Origin: Williamsia sp. 1135
GTDB taxonomy: Bacteria; Actinomycetota; Actinomycetes; Mycobacteriales; Mycobacteriaceae
Direction: 5' to 3'
DNA length: 64,000 nt
Assembly (NCBI RefSeq): GCF_002095395.1
Contig: NZ_MJEI01000105.1
Location: forward strand, 248,001 to 312,000
Shown: positions 1 to 9,100 of the stretch, one piece after another
Layout of the letters: every line of letters begins with the position of its first letter
Numbering within the stretch: position 1 is the stretch's first letter
Position numbers and translations under genes: made by a program
Notes under the pieces: model-generated
The model's database searches: none
What the model saw: only the letters and a program-made list of their open reading frames with translations
What the model was told of the DNA's origin: nothing

Positions 1-701
1 GCTTCATCCCGAAAGAGTGGACCCTGGACAACTACTCCAGCATCTTCGAGACCAGTGCATTCACGTCCGCTCTGCGTAACTCGATCGGTATCGGGTTGAT
101 CACCACCGTGATCGCCGTCGCACTCGGCACGATGGCTGCCTATGCCATTGCCCGCCTTGATTTTCCGGGCAAGAAAGCCCTGGTGGGCGCCGCGCTGCTG
201 ATTGCGATGTTCCCGCAGATCTCCTTGGTGACGCCACTGTTCAACATCGAACGACGGTTGGGCCTGTTCGACACCTGGGCAGGCTTGATCCTGCCGTACA
301 TCACGTTCGCGCTGCCGCTTGCGATCTACACGTTGTCGGCGTTCTTCCGGGAGATCCCCTGGGAGCTGGAGAAAGCCGCGAAGATGGACGGGGCCACGCC
401 GGCGCAGGCCTTCCGCAAGGTCATCGCACCTCTCGCGGCCCCGGGTATCGTCACCGCGGCGATTCTCGTCTTCATCTTCGCGTGGAACGATCTGCTGCTG
501 GCCATCTCGCTGACCTCCACCGAGAGATCGATCACCGCGCCGGTGGCAATCGCGAACTTCACCGGCAGTAGCCAATTCGAGGAACCAACGGGTTCGATCG
601 CGGCGGCCGCCGTGGTCATCACGATCCCGATCATCATCTTTGTCCTGCTGTTCCAACGTCGAATCGTTGCCGGTCTGACCTCCGGCGCTGTGAAGGGATA
701 A
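1..701 (+). CDS. sugB: Trehalose ABC transporter permease SugB (5' truncated by window edge)
   Basis: Inner-membrane permease of the LpqY-SugABC importer, which in mycobacteria recycles trehalose released during mycolate transfer. The reading frame is open from base 3, so the true start lies upstream. What remains holds several hydrophobic segments and the binding-protein-dependent permease loop [26 protein letters not shown] (EAA motif), which contacts the ATPase. The gene ends 3 bases before the ATPase gene, so the two are one operon. Seen: MalG/SugB-type permease. Inferred from the partner's close resemblance to mycobacterial SugC and the corA gene that follows: trehalose as substrate. Confidence 0.85.
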   Translation, partial: FIPKEWTLDNYSSIFETSAFTSALRNSIGIGLITTVIAVALGTMAAYAIARLDFPGKKALVGAALLIAMFPQISLVTPLFNIERRLGLFDTWAGLILPYITFALPLAIYTLSAFFREIPWELEKAAKMDGATPAQAFRKVIAPLAAPGIVTAAILVFIFAWNDLLLAISLTSTERSITAPVAIANFTGSSQFEEPTGSIAAAAVVITIPIIIFVLLFQRRIVAGLTSGAVKG

Positions 702-704
702 CCA

Positions 705-1877
705 ATGGCCGAGATCGTTCTGGACCAGGTGAGCAAGAAGTACCCTGACGGTTCGCTGGCCGTCAGCGAGGTGGACATCACCATCGCCGATGGCGAGTTC
801 ATCATCCTGGTCGGCCCCTCCGGATGCGGAAAGTCCACGACCCTCAACATGATCGCGGGCCTGGAGGACATTTCGTCCGGTGAACTGCGTATCGCGGGGG
901 AGCGGGTCAACGAGAAGGCGCCGAAGGACCGCGACATCGCGATGGTGTTCCAGTCGTATGCGCTGTATCCCCACATGACGGTGCGCGACAACATCGCGTT
1001 CCCGCTGACCCTTGCGAAGATGTCGAAGCAGGAGATCGCGTCCAAGGTCGACGAGGCCGCCAGGATCCTCGATCTGGGCCAGTACCTCGATCGCAAGCCG
1101 GCGAACCTGTCCGGTGGTCAACGGCAGCGTGTCGCCATGGGCCGTGCAATCGTCCGTTCGCCCAAGGCGTTCCTGATGGACGAGCCGCTGTCGAACCTCG
1201 ACGCGAAGCTGCGTGTGCAGACCCGCACCGAGATCGCCCAACTGCAACAGCGACTGGGAACCACCACCGTCTACGTCACCCACGATCAGACCGAGGCCAT
1301 GACGCTCGGCGACCGGGTCGTGGTGCTGCGGTCGGGGCTCGTGCAGCAGATCGGTTCACCGGCCGAGCTGTACAACAAGCCGTCGAACCTGTTCGTCGCC
1401 GGTTTCATCGGATCGCCTGCCATGAACTTCCTGCCGGGACGGTTGACCCAGAACGGGATAGAGACCGCGCTTGGTGAGGTCACGCCGGCCGACATGGGCC
1501 GGGTGATCGAGAACGCCAAGTCGGTGCGCAGCAGCGGCGAAGTGCTGATCGGCATCCGCCCCGAACATTTCGAAGATGCGAGTCTCGTCGAGACATTGAC
1601 GAAGTCGCGGGGCTCGACCTTCACGGCGAAGGTCAGCGTGCTCGAGTCGATGGGATCGGACAACTACGCGTACTTCTCGGTCGAAGGTGGCGATGCGTCC
1701 GCACAGGCGCTCGCCGACATCGCCGCGGACGCCGGCCAGCCGATGGGCAGCGGACAGCTGATCGCCCGGTTGTCCCCTGAGTCGACGGTGTCCAAGGGCC
1801 AGAATGCCGAACTGTACTACGACACCTCGAAGGTCTCGGTCTTCGATCAGCAGAGTGGTGCCAACCTGAGCCTCTGA
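705..1877 (+). CDS. sugC: Trehalose ABC transporter ATP-binding protein SugC
   Basis: Cytoplasmic ATPase that powers the SugAB permease. The 390 residues hold Walker A GPSGCGKST near residue 40, the Q-loop FQSYALYPHM, signature LSGGQRQR, Walker B FLMDEPLSNLD, the switch His in VYVTHDQ, and a C-terminal regulatory TOBE/MalK-type domain with GIRPEHF. Length and sequence (for example ISSGELRIAGERVNEKAPKD) closely match M. tuberculosis SugC as I recall it. It starts 3 bases after the permease stop and is followed by a strong hairpin, so it is the last gene of the import operon. Confidence 0.92.
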   Translation: MAEIVLDQVSKKYPDGSLAVSEVDITIADGEFIILVGPSGCGKSTTLNMIAGLEDISSGELRIAGERVNEKAPKDRDIAMVFQSYALYPHMTVRDNIAFPLTLAKMSKQEIASKVDEAARILDLGQYLDRKPANLSGGQRQRVAMGRAIVRSPKAFLMDEPLSNLDAKLRVQTRTEIAQLQQRLGTTTVYVTHDQTEAMTLGDRVVVLRSGLVQQIGSPAELYNKPSNLFVAGFIGSPAMNFLPGRLTQNGIETALGEVTPADMGRVIENAKSVRSSGEVLIGIRPEHFEDASLVETLTKSRGSTFTAKVSVLESMGSDNYAYFSVEGGDASAQALADIAADAGQPMGSGQLIARLSPESTVSKGQNAELYYDTSKVSVFDQQSGANLSL

Positions 1878-1889
1878 GCAAACCCCGTC

Positions 1890-1927
1890 ACCGTCCGTTG
1901 ACCGGTAGGGCTCGGTCAACGGACGGT
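1890..1927 (+). terminator. Hairpin terminator after sugC
   Basis: A perfect 15-bp inverted repeat (1890-1904 with 1913-1927, loop of 8) lies 12 bases after the sugC stop. No T-tract follows, as is common for actinobacterial intrinsic terminators. It separates sugC from the convergent ParB-fold gene and could serve both strands. Confidence 0.75.
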
Positions 1928-1950
1928 AGGGTCCGGTCGGCGCAGTCGAT

Positions 1951-2814
1951 TCAGGGGAGCTTGCCGCGGCGCCGTGACCGAATGCGGAGTTCGTCGATGA
2001 TGTCCTCATCCCAGATGTGCCTGCGCACCATGCGGTAGCGCTCGCACGCCAGCCAGATGTAGAGCTCTGCGTCGCTGGTGATCTCCGGCAGGATGTCCGC
2101 TCGTCGTGCCATGCGCACCACGGGCAGGAACTCCTCCCCGAACCAGCGGCGTGCCACCTCCGCCCGACCCATGAACGTGCCGGTCTCCTGGCCGAGTCGG
2201 AAGCCCCAGGCTTCGACGTTCTCCGCGAGTTCGGCGTAGTCGAAAGGATCGTCGAACCAGATCGCCTCGCGCTGTTTGCCTTCCAGTGGAACCCGAGAGG
2301 CGAACAGGCGTCGGTGATCCTTCATGATCAGGTCGGAACGCGCGTTGATCCCTTCCGGTGAGATGCGGGTGTGGATCTCGGTGACGTAGGCGTCGATCTT
2401 GCTGAACCGACGGGCGATGGCGATGGATACCCGGTGATGGCCATCGATCACGAAGTGCATCGTCCCGATCCGGTACAGCTGTACCGGCGGGACGGATTCG
2501 CCGCGCCGTTGTGCGGTGGCCAGGCGCTGCCAGCGTTCCCTGATCCGGGCCGATGTCGGCCGGAAGTAGCGGTCGAAGTCGCGGGTGCGGTCGACGCTAC
2601 CGACGATCGAGGAGACGTCGACGACCACGAGACCGAGGAAGGTTTCGCCGGTCTTCCCCAGGGCCGCAACCACTTCGTCGAAGGGCAGTATCGTGTTGAC
2701 GTCGGCGGGCTGCCGTGTCAGCCACGCAGAGAGCCGGGCCAGTTCAGCACGTCGGCGCTGCCTGCTGAAGTCGTTCTCGGCGTCTGCGCCGGGAAAACCC
2801 GTGTCACGCGCCAT
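1951..2814 (-). CDS. ParB/sulfiredoxin-fold domain protein
   Basis: Stand-alone protein of about 287 residues with a ParB-like N-terminal nuclease/CTPase fold. The core motif is FVIDGHHRVSIAIARR around residue 135, preceded by a region that fits the fold's substrate loop (VPPVQLYRIG). No helix-turn-helix or parS-binding domain is evident, so it is unlikely to be the chromosome partitioning ParB. The DGHHR form resembles ParB-fold enzymes such as ADP-dependent serine kinases. The start is set at ATG 2814, which overlaps the upstream phosphoesterase gene by 11 bases; the ORF stays open to 2847 but there it lies deeper inside that gene. The exact reaction is unknown. Confidence 0.7.
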   Translation of the reverse strand: MARDTGFPGADAENDFSRQRRRAELARLSAWLTRQPADVNTILPFDEVVAALGKTGETFLGLVVVDVSSIVGSVDRTRDFDRYFRPTSARIRERWQRLATAQRRGESVPPVQLYRIGTMHFVIDGHHRVSIAIARRFSKIDAYVTEIHTRISPEGINARSDLIMKDHRRLFASRVPLEGKQREAIWFDDPFDYAELAENVEAWGFRLGQETGTFMGRAEVARRWFGEEFLPVVRMARRADILPEITSDAELYIWLACERYRMVRRHIWDEDIIDELRIRSRRRGKLP

Positions 2815-3538
2815 GGCGTCTCCGGTGCACCTCGACCCCGGATCCACCCGGCTCGATGTCGAACAGGCAGTAACCGACGGTGTTCATCGAGATGGTGCTG
2901 CGTCGCACGGTCTGCCCCGGGATCTGTTTCTTCAGCAGGATGGTGTGATCCATCGGCGTCTGCCCATGCGGATGAATGTGCCCGTGTAGCAACAATTGTG
3001 GGCGAAGACGATAGACCAGTGGCAGGTAGCACTTGAAGCCGCGGTGGGGCCCGTCCTCGGCGTCACCGATGCCGCGAGCGGGACTGTGGGTGAGCAGGAT
3101 GTCCACCGCTCCCTGTCCTGGCATCACCCGATGGCGGAAGCGACGGAGCGCAAGCCGATTCGCCCGCTGCCGCTGAGCCGCCTCGCGATACTGATTCGGC
3201 CCCTCGTTGTATCTGATACACCCGCCGAGCCCGGCAACCCGCACGCCGGCCACGGTGACGATGCGGCCGTCAGCGTTGACCGCCCCCTCTGGGCCCGGGT
3301 ACTTCACCGGAAGTCCCGCCTGCGTCCACCCGCTGCGGGTGCGCTTGTAGCCGGTGAGGTCACGATCGTGGTTTCCGGGGACGAAGACGCATGGCACCCC
3401 GAACCGCGCCATGAGTTTCTCGAGGTAGTCGAAGGGCAGATCGCCTGCGCCGATGATCAGATCAGGGGCGAGCTCGTCGGCCGCCCCGTGATTGAGGCTG
3501 TCGACGACTTCGTCCGATACCGAGAGCACGCGCACCAT
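2804..3538 (-). CDS. Calcineurin-like metallophosphoesterase
   Basis: Predicted metal-dependent phosphoesterase of 244 residues, cytoplasmic. Visible metal-ligand motifs are GAGDL, VPGNHDRD (GNHD) and LLHGHIHPHG (GHxH), in the standard order, plus LLTHSPARGIGD. The N-terminal D-x-H motif is replaced by VSDEV, so the first ligand is Asp followed by Glu. Start ATG 3538 begins the conserved first strand (MVRVLSVSD); longer starts add an unrelated Arg/Ser-rich tail. A TAGGGT box lies 7 bases upstream (3546-3551), suggesting a leaderless transcript. It overlaps the ParB-fold gene, so the two are probably co-translated. Substrate unknown. Confidence 0.82.
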   Translation of the reverse strand: MVRVLSVSDEVVDSLNHGAADELAPDLIIGAGDLPFDYLEKLMARFGVPCVFVPGNHDRDLTGYKRTRSGWTQAGLPVKYPGPEGAVNADGRIVTVAGVRVAGLGGCIRYNEGPNQYREAAQRQRANRLALRRFRHRVMPGQGAVDILLTHSPARGIGDAEDGPHRGFKCYLPLVYRLRPQLLLHGHIHPHGQTPMDHTILLKKQIPGQTVRRSTISMNTVGYCLFDIEPGGSGVEVHRRRHGA

Positions 3539-3611
3539 CCCATCGACCCTAGCGTGCGAGTGCAGCCCAGGGCCCGTCTCCGCGAGATGGTGGTGTTTTA
3601 CTGGGGTGGCG

Positions 3612-4223
3612 ATGAGTGAGTCAGAATCGTCGGTGATCGACCAGGTGACGGCGCACCTGAAGAGAGCTTTCGAGGGCATCGAACCCCAGCGGGCGTCGGT
3701 GACCTTTCTGGGTCTGGAATCCATTGACGTGCTGCGATTTACCGGCGGCTCAGACCCCACGGGTCCTGCTCAGGAGGTCGAGTACGTCTCGCTCGGCTGT
3801 AGTCGGCATCCCATGGGCGAGCCCGATCAGATCGTGGTCGATCCGAACGCCGGGCCCAGGGGAGAGATCGTCGTCCGGATGTATGCGTCGGCGCCCTTGC
3901 CCGGACTGCATCGCTCGGTTGCCATGCTCGCGGCGGCTCCTGCCGTCGAGGGGCTGGTGCTGACCGCCGACGCCTTGATCGACCTCGGAGAACCGCTGTG
4001 GGAGGGGTCGAGGTGTAGCGCTGTCGTGGTGGAGGCCGACCCGATCCCGCCGTGTGTGCTGTCCGGCGATCGCGAAGACGTGAACTTCTTCCGGGCCATC
4101 CCGGTGACCGCAAACGAGGCCGCGTGGATTCGGCTGAAGGGCGTCGAGGCTCTTCGCGCTGCCTGGGTCGAGGCGGGCATCGACGTTCGCGATCCGATCC
4201 GGGCGGGCGCAACCATCGGTTAG
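3612..4223 (+). CDS. Suppressor of fused (SUFU) domain protein
   Basis: A 203-residue soluble protein resembling the bacterial suppressor-of-fused family: VEYVSLGCSRHPMG and a late FFRAIPVTANEAAWIRLKG segment fit its C-terminal half. In bacteria these are usually orphan or immunity-like proteins with no defined activity. Start ATG 3612 fits the domain; the upstream extension in the same frame is Ser/Thr-rich shadow. It is divergent from the phosphoesterase gene (73 bases between starts) and its stop overlaps the convergent corA stop by 4 bases. Confidence 0.72.
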   Translation: MSESESSVIDQVTAHLKRAFEGIEPQRASVTFLGLESIDVLRFTGGSDPTGPAQEVEYVSLGCSRHPMGEPDQIVVDPNAGPRGEIVVRMYASAPLPGLHRSVAMLAAAPAVEGLVLTADALIDLGEPLWEGSRCSAVVVEADPIPPCVLSGDREDVNFFRAIPVTANEAAWIRLKGVEALRAAWVEAGIDVRDPIRAGATIG

Positions 4224-5290
4224 AGCCAGTGATTCTTCCGAAAGGTCCGCCACAGTAGGACGCAGACCGTGACGAGGATCAACAGCACTGCGTAGTACCC
4301 GTATTTCCACTGCAGTTCCGGGATGTTCTCGAAGTTCATCCCGTAGATCCCGGCAACCATCGTGGGAACGGACGCGATCGCGACCCACGCGGAGATCTTG
4401 CGCATGTCGGTGTTCTGCTGGATGCCGACCTTGGCCAGCGCGGCGTCGATCAGCGAGGTCAGCACCTCGTCGTAGGTGGCGATGCGTTCGTTGACGCTGC
4501 TGTGGTGGTCCTGCACGTCTCGGAAGTAGCGGCGAACCTCCTTCGGGACGAGTTTGTTGTCCGACGAGGTCATCCTGCGCAGTGCGAGGTCGAGCGGGTC
4601 AACCGCGCGGCGAAGTTCCATCACCTCGCGCTTGAGCAGGTATACCGGTTCGATCTCGATGCGCCGCCCCGGCGAGAAGATGTTTTCTTCGACGGCGTCG
4701 ACGTCGTGTTCGATGCTGGAGGTGACCTCGACGTAGGTGTCGACAACGTGGTCGGCGACGGCATGCATCACCGAACTGGGCCCGAGGGCGAGTTGCTCGG
4801 GACGCGCTTCCAGATGCTTGCGGACACCTGCCAGACCGGTGTGGTCGCCATGGCGGACCGTGATCACGAAATCAGGTCCGCACATCACCATGATCTCGCC
4901 CGTCTCGACGACCTCGTTGGCCACCTGAAGCGTCTCGTGCTCAAGATATTTCACGGTCTTGAGCACCAGGAACAGAATGTCGTCGTACTGTTCGAGTTTG
5001 GGGCGCTGATGGGCCTGCACCGCATCCTCGACAACGAGTTCGTGAAGACCGAAAGCCTCTGCGACGCCCTCCATCTGACGGTTGTCCGGCGAGAGCAGAC
5101 CGACCCAGACATACCCGGTGCCCGACGTCCGGACCTCGGAGAGCGCGTGGGAGAAAGTACGCAAACCGGGCAGCCGTCTGCCCTCGACGTAGACGGCGCA
5201 GTCGACCACGGCCCGTGATGCCGGAACCGGCACTCGGGCAGTCGGTTTCGGGCTCGCCGAGCTGCTGCGAAGATGTGGCCGCGAGGGCAT
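4220..5290 (-). CDS. corA: CorA-family magnesium/cobalt transporter
   Basis: Inner-membrane divalent cation channel, 356 residues. The large N-terminal cytoplasmic domain ends in a long helix, then two C-terminal membrane segments. The signature YGMNFENIPE follows the first of them (GMN selectivity loop), and the protein ends with basic KNHWL. Start ATG 5290 removes a poor upstream extension that would run into the divergent gene's start. The sugC-corA neighbourhood matches M. tuberculosis (Rv1238-Rv1239c). A TAGCAT box at 5341-5346 on the minus strand is a possible -10. Confidence 0.93.
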   Translation of the reverse strand: MPSRPHLRSSSASPKPTARVPVPASRAVVDCAVYVEGRRLPGLRTFSHALSEVRTSGTGYVWVGLLSPDNRQMEGVAEAFGLHELVVEDAVQAHQRPKLEQYDDILFLVLKTVKYLEHETLQVANEVVETGEIMVMCGPDFVITVRHGDHTGLAGVRKHLEARPEQLALGPSSVMHAVADHVVDTYVEVTSSIEHDVDAVEENIFSPGRRIEIEPVYLLKREVMELRRAVDPLDLALRRMTSSDNKLVPKEVRRYFRDVQDHHSSVNERIATYDEVLTSLIDAALAKVGIQQNTDMRKISAWVAIASVPTMVAGIYGMNFENIPELQWKYGYYAVLLILVTVCVLLWRTFRKNHWL

Positions 5291-5399
5291 GGCAGCCTCC
5301 TTGTGCGAGAACGGTCGGCCGGGTGCTCGATCCACAGGGGATGCTACGCCCGGATCGTCGGCGCCACCGCCAACGGGGAGTGATGAAAGACTGAACCCC

Positions 5400-6020
5400 A
5401 TGGGGTTCGACACCACGCTCTATCTCACGATGCTGATCACGCTCGCGGTGATCATGGACCCGCCTGGTCAGGTGCCACTCTTCCTGTCCCTGGTCGGCCA
5501 TCGGCCGCCCGCTGTGCGCAACCGGGCCGCCTGGCAGGCACCTGCGGTGAGCTTTCTGGTCATCACTGTCTTCGCGATCGCCGGTAACGCCATCCTCAAC
5601 TACCTGCACATCGGGATCCCGGCCTTGCAGGGTGCCGGAGGCCTGCTGCTCCTGCTGGTGGCATTGCAGTTGCTCACCGGGCTCGGAAACGCGGGCAATC
5701 CACAGTCGGTCTCCGATGACGTCAACGTCGCGCTCGTGCCGCTCGGGACGCCGCTCCTCGCGGGCCCGGGTGCGATCGCTGCCGTCATCGTCAACGTGGG
5801 TCAGGCGGACGGGGCCACCAGTGCATACCTGGCGATCGGTGCCGCGATCGTCAGCATCCACATCATCTTGGTGCTGGTACTGCGCTTCTCGACGGTCCTG
5901 ATCAAGATCCTCGGTATCGGCGGGATCACCCTGATGGCCAAGATCGCCGGCCTGCTGCTCGCAGCGATCGCCGTGCAGCTGATCGCGGACTCGATCAAGG
6001 GGTTCATCGCCGCAGGTTGA
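5400..6020 (+). CDS. MarC/UPF0056 family membrane protein
   Basis: Integral membrane protein of 206 residues with about six hydrophobic helices. It carries family features: an N-terminal VIMDPPGQVPLFL segment, a central GGLLLLLVALQLLTG helix and PLGTPLLAGPGAIAAVIV. The family's transport role is not settled; MarC itself was once linked to multidrug resistance but this was not confirmed. The start is ATG 5400 at the first hydrophobic segment. It is divergent from corA. Confidence 0.88.
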   Translation: MGFDTTLYLTMLITLAVIMDPPGQVPLFLSLVGHRPPAVRNRAAWQAPAVSFLVITVFAIAGNAILNYLHIGIPALQGAGGLLLLLVALQLLTGLGNAGNPQSVSDDVNVALVPLGTPLLAGPGAIAAVIVNVGQADGATSAYLAIGAAIVSIHIILVLVLRFSTVLIKILGIGGITLMAKIAGLLLAAIAVQLIADSIKGFIAAG

Positions 6021-6106
6021 GCGTCGATCAAACAGGTCGCGATGACCCAGGGTCGCGGTTTCCTCACGATCGGCAGGTAATGCCCTGAGAGCTTTTCGAG
6101 TTGAAG

Positions 6107-6112
6107 TAGCGT
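6107..6112 (+). promoter_or_regulatory. Putative -10 box of a leaderless malic enzyme promoter
   Basis: TAGCGT lies 7 bases before the GTG start at 6120, which would put transcription initiation at or next to the start codon. No Shine-Dalgarno sequence precedes the GTG. No strong -35 is visible. Confidence 0.4.
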
Positions 6113-6119
6113 AATCGCC

Positions 6120-7313
6120 GTGACTGACGTGAGCGGCGTTCAAACGCCCGTACCCGAAGCAGATGCCAGGGCGATCACCCGTGAGGAGATCTTCACCGGA
6201 CATGAGGGTGGAAAGTTGTCGGTGGGCATCACCGCCCCTCTCGACACCAAACGCGCTCTTTCGATCGCGTACACCCCAGGAGTTGCAGAGGTCTCGCGCG
6301 CCATCGCCGAACAGCCCGAACTGGCGCGCCGCTACACCTGGACGAGCCGCCTGGTCGTCGTCGTCAGCGATGGCAGCGCGGTGCTCGGACTCGGCGACAT
6401 CGGACCGAGTGCTTCGCTTCCGGTGATGGAGGGCAAGTCGGCGCTGTTCAAGAACTTCGCCGGTCTCGATTCGATTCCACTCGTGCTGAGCACGAACGAT
6501 CCCGACGAAATCGTCGAAACTCTTGTGCGTCTCCGACATTCCTTCGGGGCGGTGAACCTCGAGGACATCTCGGCGCCGCGGTGTTTCGAGATCGAGAAGC
6601 GGATCATCGAAGCGCTCGACTGCCCGGTGATGCACGACGATCAGCACGGCACCGCGATCGTGCTGTTGGCAGCGCTCAAGGCCGCCAGCAAGCTTCAGAA
6701 GCGTCAGCGCGGTGAGCTCAAGGTCGTGATCTCCGGTTGCGGCGCCGCGGGAGTGGCCTGCACGAACATCCTGCTGGCCGACGGCATCTCTGACGTGACC
6801 GTCATCGACAGCAAAGGCATCGTCCACGCCGGACGCGAAAACCTCAACAGCGTTAAGGAGGAGGTCGCGGGCCGTACCAATCCCGACGGCCGCACGGGAT
6901 CGCTGTCCGACGCGCTCGTCGGAGCTGACGTGTTCGTCGGCGTCAGTGCCGGCAAGGTCCCGGAAGAGGCGTTGGCGACGATGAACTCGGGCGCCATCAT
7001 CTTCGCGCTCTCCAATCCGGATCCCGAAGTTCATCCGGATGTCGCCGCCAAGTACGCGGCGATCGTCGCGACCGGTCGTAGCGACTTCCCGAACCAGATC
7101 AACAATGTGCTGGCATTCCCCGGGGTGTTCCGGGGTGCGCTGGATGCCGGAGCCCGCCGGATCACCGAGGAGATGAAACTCGCGGCCGCAGACGCGATCG
7201 TCGAGGTCCTCGGGGACGATCTCGCGGCGGACATGATCGTGCCCAGCCCGCTCGACCCCCGGGTCGCGCCGGCAGTCGCCGCCGCGGTCGCACGGGTGGC
7301 CGGCCAGGGGTGA
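6120..7313 (+). CDS. NAD(P)-dependent malic enzyme (decarboxylating)
   Basis: Converts malate to pyruvate and CO2, linking the TCA cycle to pyruvate. At 397 residues it is the short bacterial type without a phosphotransacetylase domain. Visible motifs include YTPGVAEVSRAIAE near residue 52, SDGSAVLGLGDIGP, the metal/substrate region DDQHGTAIV and the dinucleotide fold VISGCGAAGVACTNILL. It uses a GTG start with no obvious ribosome binding site. Cofactor preference cannot be read reliably. It is followed, with a 4-base overlap, by lpqZ. Confidence 0.93.
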   Translation: MTDVSGVQTPVPEADARAITREEIFTGHEGGKLSVGITAPLDTKRALSIAYTPGVAEVSRAIAEQPELARRYTWTSRLVVVVSDGSAVLGLGDIGPSASLPVMEGKSALFKNFAGLDSIPLVLSTNDPDEIVETLVRLRHSFGAVNLEDISAPRCFEIEKRIIEALDCPVMHDDQHGTAIVLLAALKAASKLQKRQRGELKVVISGCGAAGVACTNILLADGISDVTVIDSKGIVHAGRENLNSVKEEVAGRTNPDGRTGSLSDALVGADVFVGVSAGKVPEEALATMNSGAIIFALSNPDPEVHPDVAAKYAAIVATGRSDFPNQINNVLAFPGVFRGALDAGARRITEEMKLAAADAIVEVLGDDLAADMIVPSPLDPRVAPAVAAAVARVAGQG

Positions 7314-8185
7314 TTGCGGTATCGCTTGGTCGGCGCGGCGTACTGCCCGCGTTGGCGCTGGTAGCTGCCTTGCTGGTGGCGGGGTGCGCCGAGCCGGGGC
7401 CGACCCCGCAGGCGTTGGTGACCGGTTCGACTGCTGACACCCCCAGCCGGGTCGCCGCTGCCATCTACGCCGGCGCGCTGCGAGGCGCAGGGGCGCAGGT
7501 GTCAGATGAACATCCGGTGGGAACTGATGCGGAGTTGCTGGGCAAACTCGACGACCGCTCGCTCGATCTGATGCCCGCCTGGTCTGGCGAACTGCTCGGG
7601 CAACTCGATCCGGGTACTACCGCGCTGTCGGCGGAAGACGTCTACGCCCAACTCAACAAGGCTTTGCCGCAGGGTGTTTCGGCGGGTGATGTGACCAGCG
7701 TGGCCAACAAGCCGCTGGTGTTCGTCGCCGAGTCGCTCGCGACCTCTGCCGGCGTAGATGAACTCGCCGAGTGTGCACGCCTGCCCGCAGGCCTGCCGCT
7801 GGTGACGATCGACGAACCGACCCCGGAGATCGCGGCGGCGTTGAGTGCGGCGGGTTGCGCGTTCGCGCCGCCGCAACAGCTGGACCCGCAGGCGGCAGTT
7901 GCCGAGGTCGCGGCAGGCAGGGCCGCCGGCCTGTTCCCACCGCTTCCGGTGGTCGCAGATGATTCGGGTCTGCAAGGGCTGGCCGACACGGGCGACGTGC
8001 TGCGCGCTGAAGACCTGGTGCCCGTCTTCCGGACCGCATCCCTGAGCCGGGGGTTGTTTCAGGCGATGAACAAGGTGGCCGGAGAACTGACCACCGCCGA
8101 CCTCACCACGATGTCTCGTGAGGTCGACGGTGGTGCAGAGATCTCCACGGTCGCGCAGCGCTGGTTAGGTGAGCACAGCCTCTGA
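7310..8185 (+). CDS. lpqZ: Substrate-binding lipoprotein LpqZ (OpuAC/ProX type)
   Basis: Exported lipoprotein of 291 residues with a signal peptide and lipobox LLVAGC (Cys about residue 26). The mature part fits the glycine betaine/choline-binding OpuAC family, with SRVAAAIYAGALRGAG and DLMPAWSGELLGQL. No permease or ATPase gene is adjacent, as for M. tuberculosis lpqZ (Rv1244), which sits in the same order before an SDR gene. It starts with GTG overlapping the malic enzyme stop by 4 bases. Its last 21 bases overlap the convergent hydrolase gene. Ligand unproven. Confidence 0.8.
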   Translation: MIAVSLGRRGVLPALALVAALLVAGCAEPGPTPQALVTGSTADTPSRVAAAIYAGALRGAGAQVSDEHPVGTDAELLGKLDDRSLDLMPAWSGELLGQLDPGTTALSAEDVYAQLNKALPQGVSAGDVTSVANKPLVFVAESLATSAGVDELAECARLPAGLPLVTIDEPTPEIAAALSAAGCAFAPPQQLDPQAAVAEVAAGRAAGLFPPLPVVADDSGLQGLADTGDVLRAEDLVPVFRTASLSRGLFQAMNKVAGELTTADLTTMSREVDGGAEISTVAQRWLGEHSL

Positions 8186-9100
8186 CGTACGGAGGTGAGC
8201 ACTCAAGAAGTCGCCCAGTTCCTCGACGGCCGCATTCGCCGCCGGCATGAGTGGCGCGGCCACATGTCCGACGTGCCACAGTCGGCCGAGGTCGCTGAGC
8301 GTCGACTCGACACCGGCGGCCCGCAGCTTACCCGCGAACTCGGTGACCTGATCGAACAGGATCTCGGGCCGGCCGATCTGGACCAGGGTCGGCGGGAGTC
8401 CTGTGAGATCTCCCCGGCCGGGTGCATACCGCGGATCGTCGGGATCGCCGTCGCCCAGGTACATGTCCGCGGCCTGGCTGGACCACGCGCCGTTGACCAC
8501 GATGTCGGTGGCCCCACTGCCGGTGTCGTCGTCGGACTGCCTGACGGCGGGGTCGACCCAGGGGGAGATCAGTCCGAGAGCAGCCGGGGTGATCTCGTGC
8601 TCGTCGATCAGAACCCTGGCGGTGGCGACCGAGAGCCCACCACCGGCAGAGTCTCCCGCGATGGCGATGGATTCCGGGGCATATCCGCGGCTCATCAGGT
8701 CGCGGAAGGCTGCGACGGCATCGTTGACCGCGGCCGGACACGGATGTTCCGGTGCCAGTCGGTAATCGAGAACGTAGACCTCCGCTTGGGCGGCCCGCGC
8801 CAGGGTGGTGGTCAGCCCGCGATGAGACCGCGCCGAACCGACGGTGTAAGCGCCACCATGCAGATACAGGATCGCGCGGCCGTGGTGGGTGGGACCGACC
8901 GTGATCCTCTCGGTCGCCCTTCCCGCGAGGGTGATCTGACGGATCACCTGATCGGGGAGCGCAGGAATTGCGAAGGCGCTCGCGTCGAGCAGCTTTCGCT
9001 GGATCGACGGGGACAACCGGGCGTTCAGCGACAGCCGGAACAACGGTTTGAATAGCACCTCACTGACCGGGATGGACAGTGCCAGTCGGGGTGCTCTCAC
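8165..9100 (-). CDS. Alpha/beta hydrolase, hormone-sensitive lipase family
   Basis: Esterase of 311 residues. The oxyanion motif HGGA is at 81-84, the nucleophile elbow GDSAGG has Ser151, and a His in the WHVGH segment (about 276-279) fits the catalytic base. I chose GTG 9100 because it overlaps the upstream SDR stop by 4 bases; the longer ORF is read-through of the SDR gene in another frame. It is third in the BVMO-SDR-hydrolase operon, where it would hydrolyse the ester or lactone made by the monooxygenase. Confidence 0.87.
   Translation of the reverse strand: MRAPRLALSIPVSEVLFKPLFRLSLNARLSPSIQRKLLDASAFAIPALPDQVIRQITLAGRATERITVGPTHHGRAILYLHGGAYTVGSARSHRGLTTTLARAAQAEVYVLDYRLAPEHPCPAAVNDAVAAFRDLMSRGYAPESIAIAGDSAGGGLSVATARVLIDEHEITPAALGLISPWVDPAVRQSDDDTGSGATDIVVNGAWSSQAADMYLGDGDPDDPRYAPGRGDLTGLPPTLVQIGRPEILFDQVTEFAGKLRAAGVESTLSDLGRLWHVGHVAAPLMPAANAAVEELGDFLSAHLRTSEAVLT

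Noticed and set aside
1951-2814. ParB-fold gene as the chromosome partition parB
   Set aside because: No parA neighbour, no helix-turn-helix domain, and the DGHHR motif differs from partition ParB.
4941-7034. A 697-codon open frame on the minus strand across marC and malic enzyme
   Set aside because: It is antisense to clearly recognisable genes, has low-complexity Arg/Asp/His-rich content and no family features; it is a GC-bias shadow.
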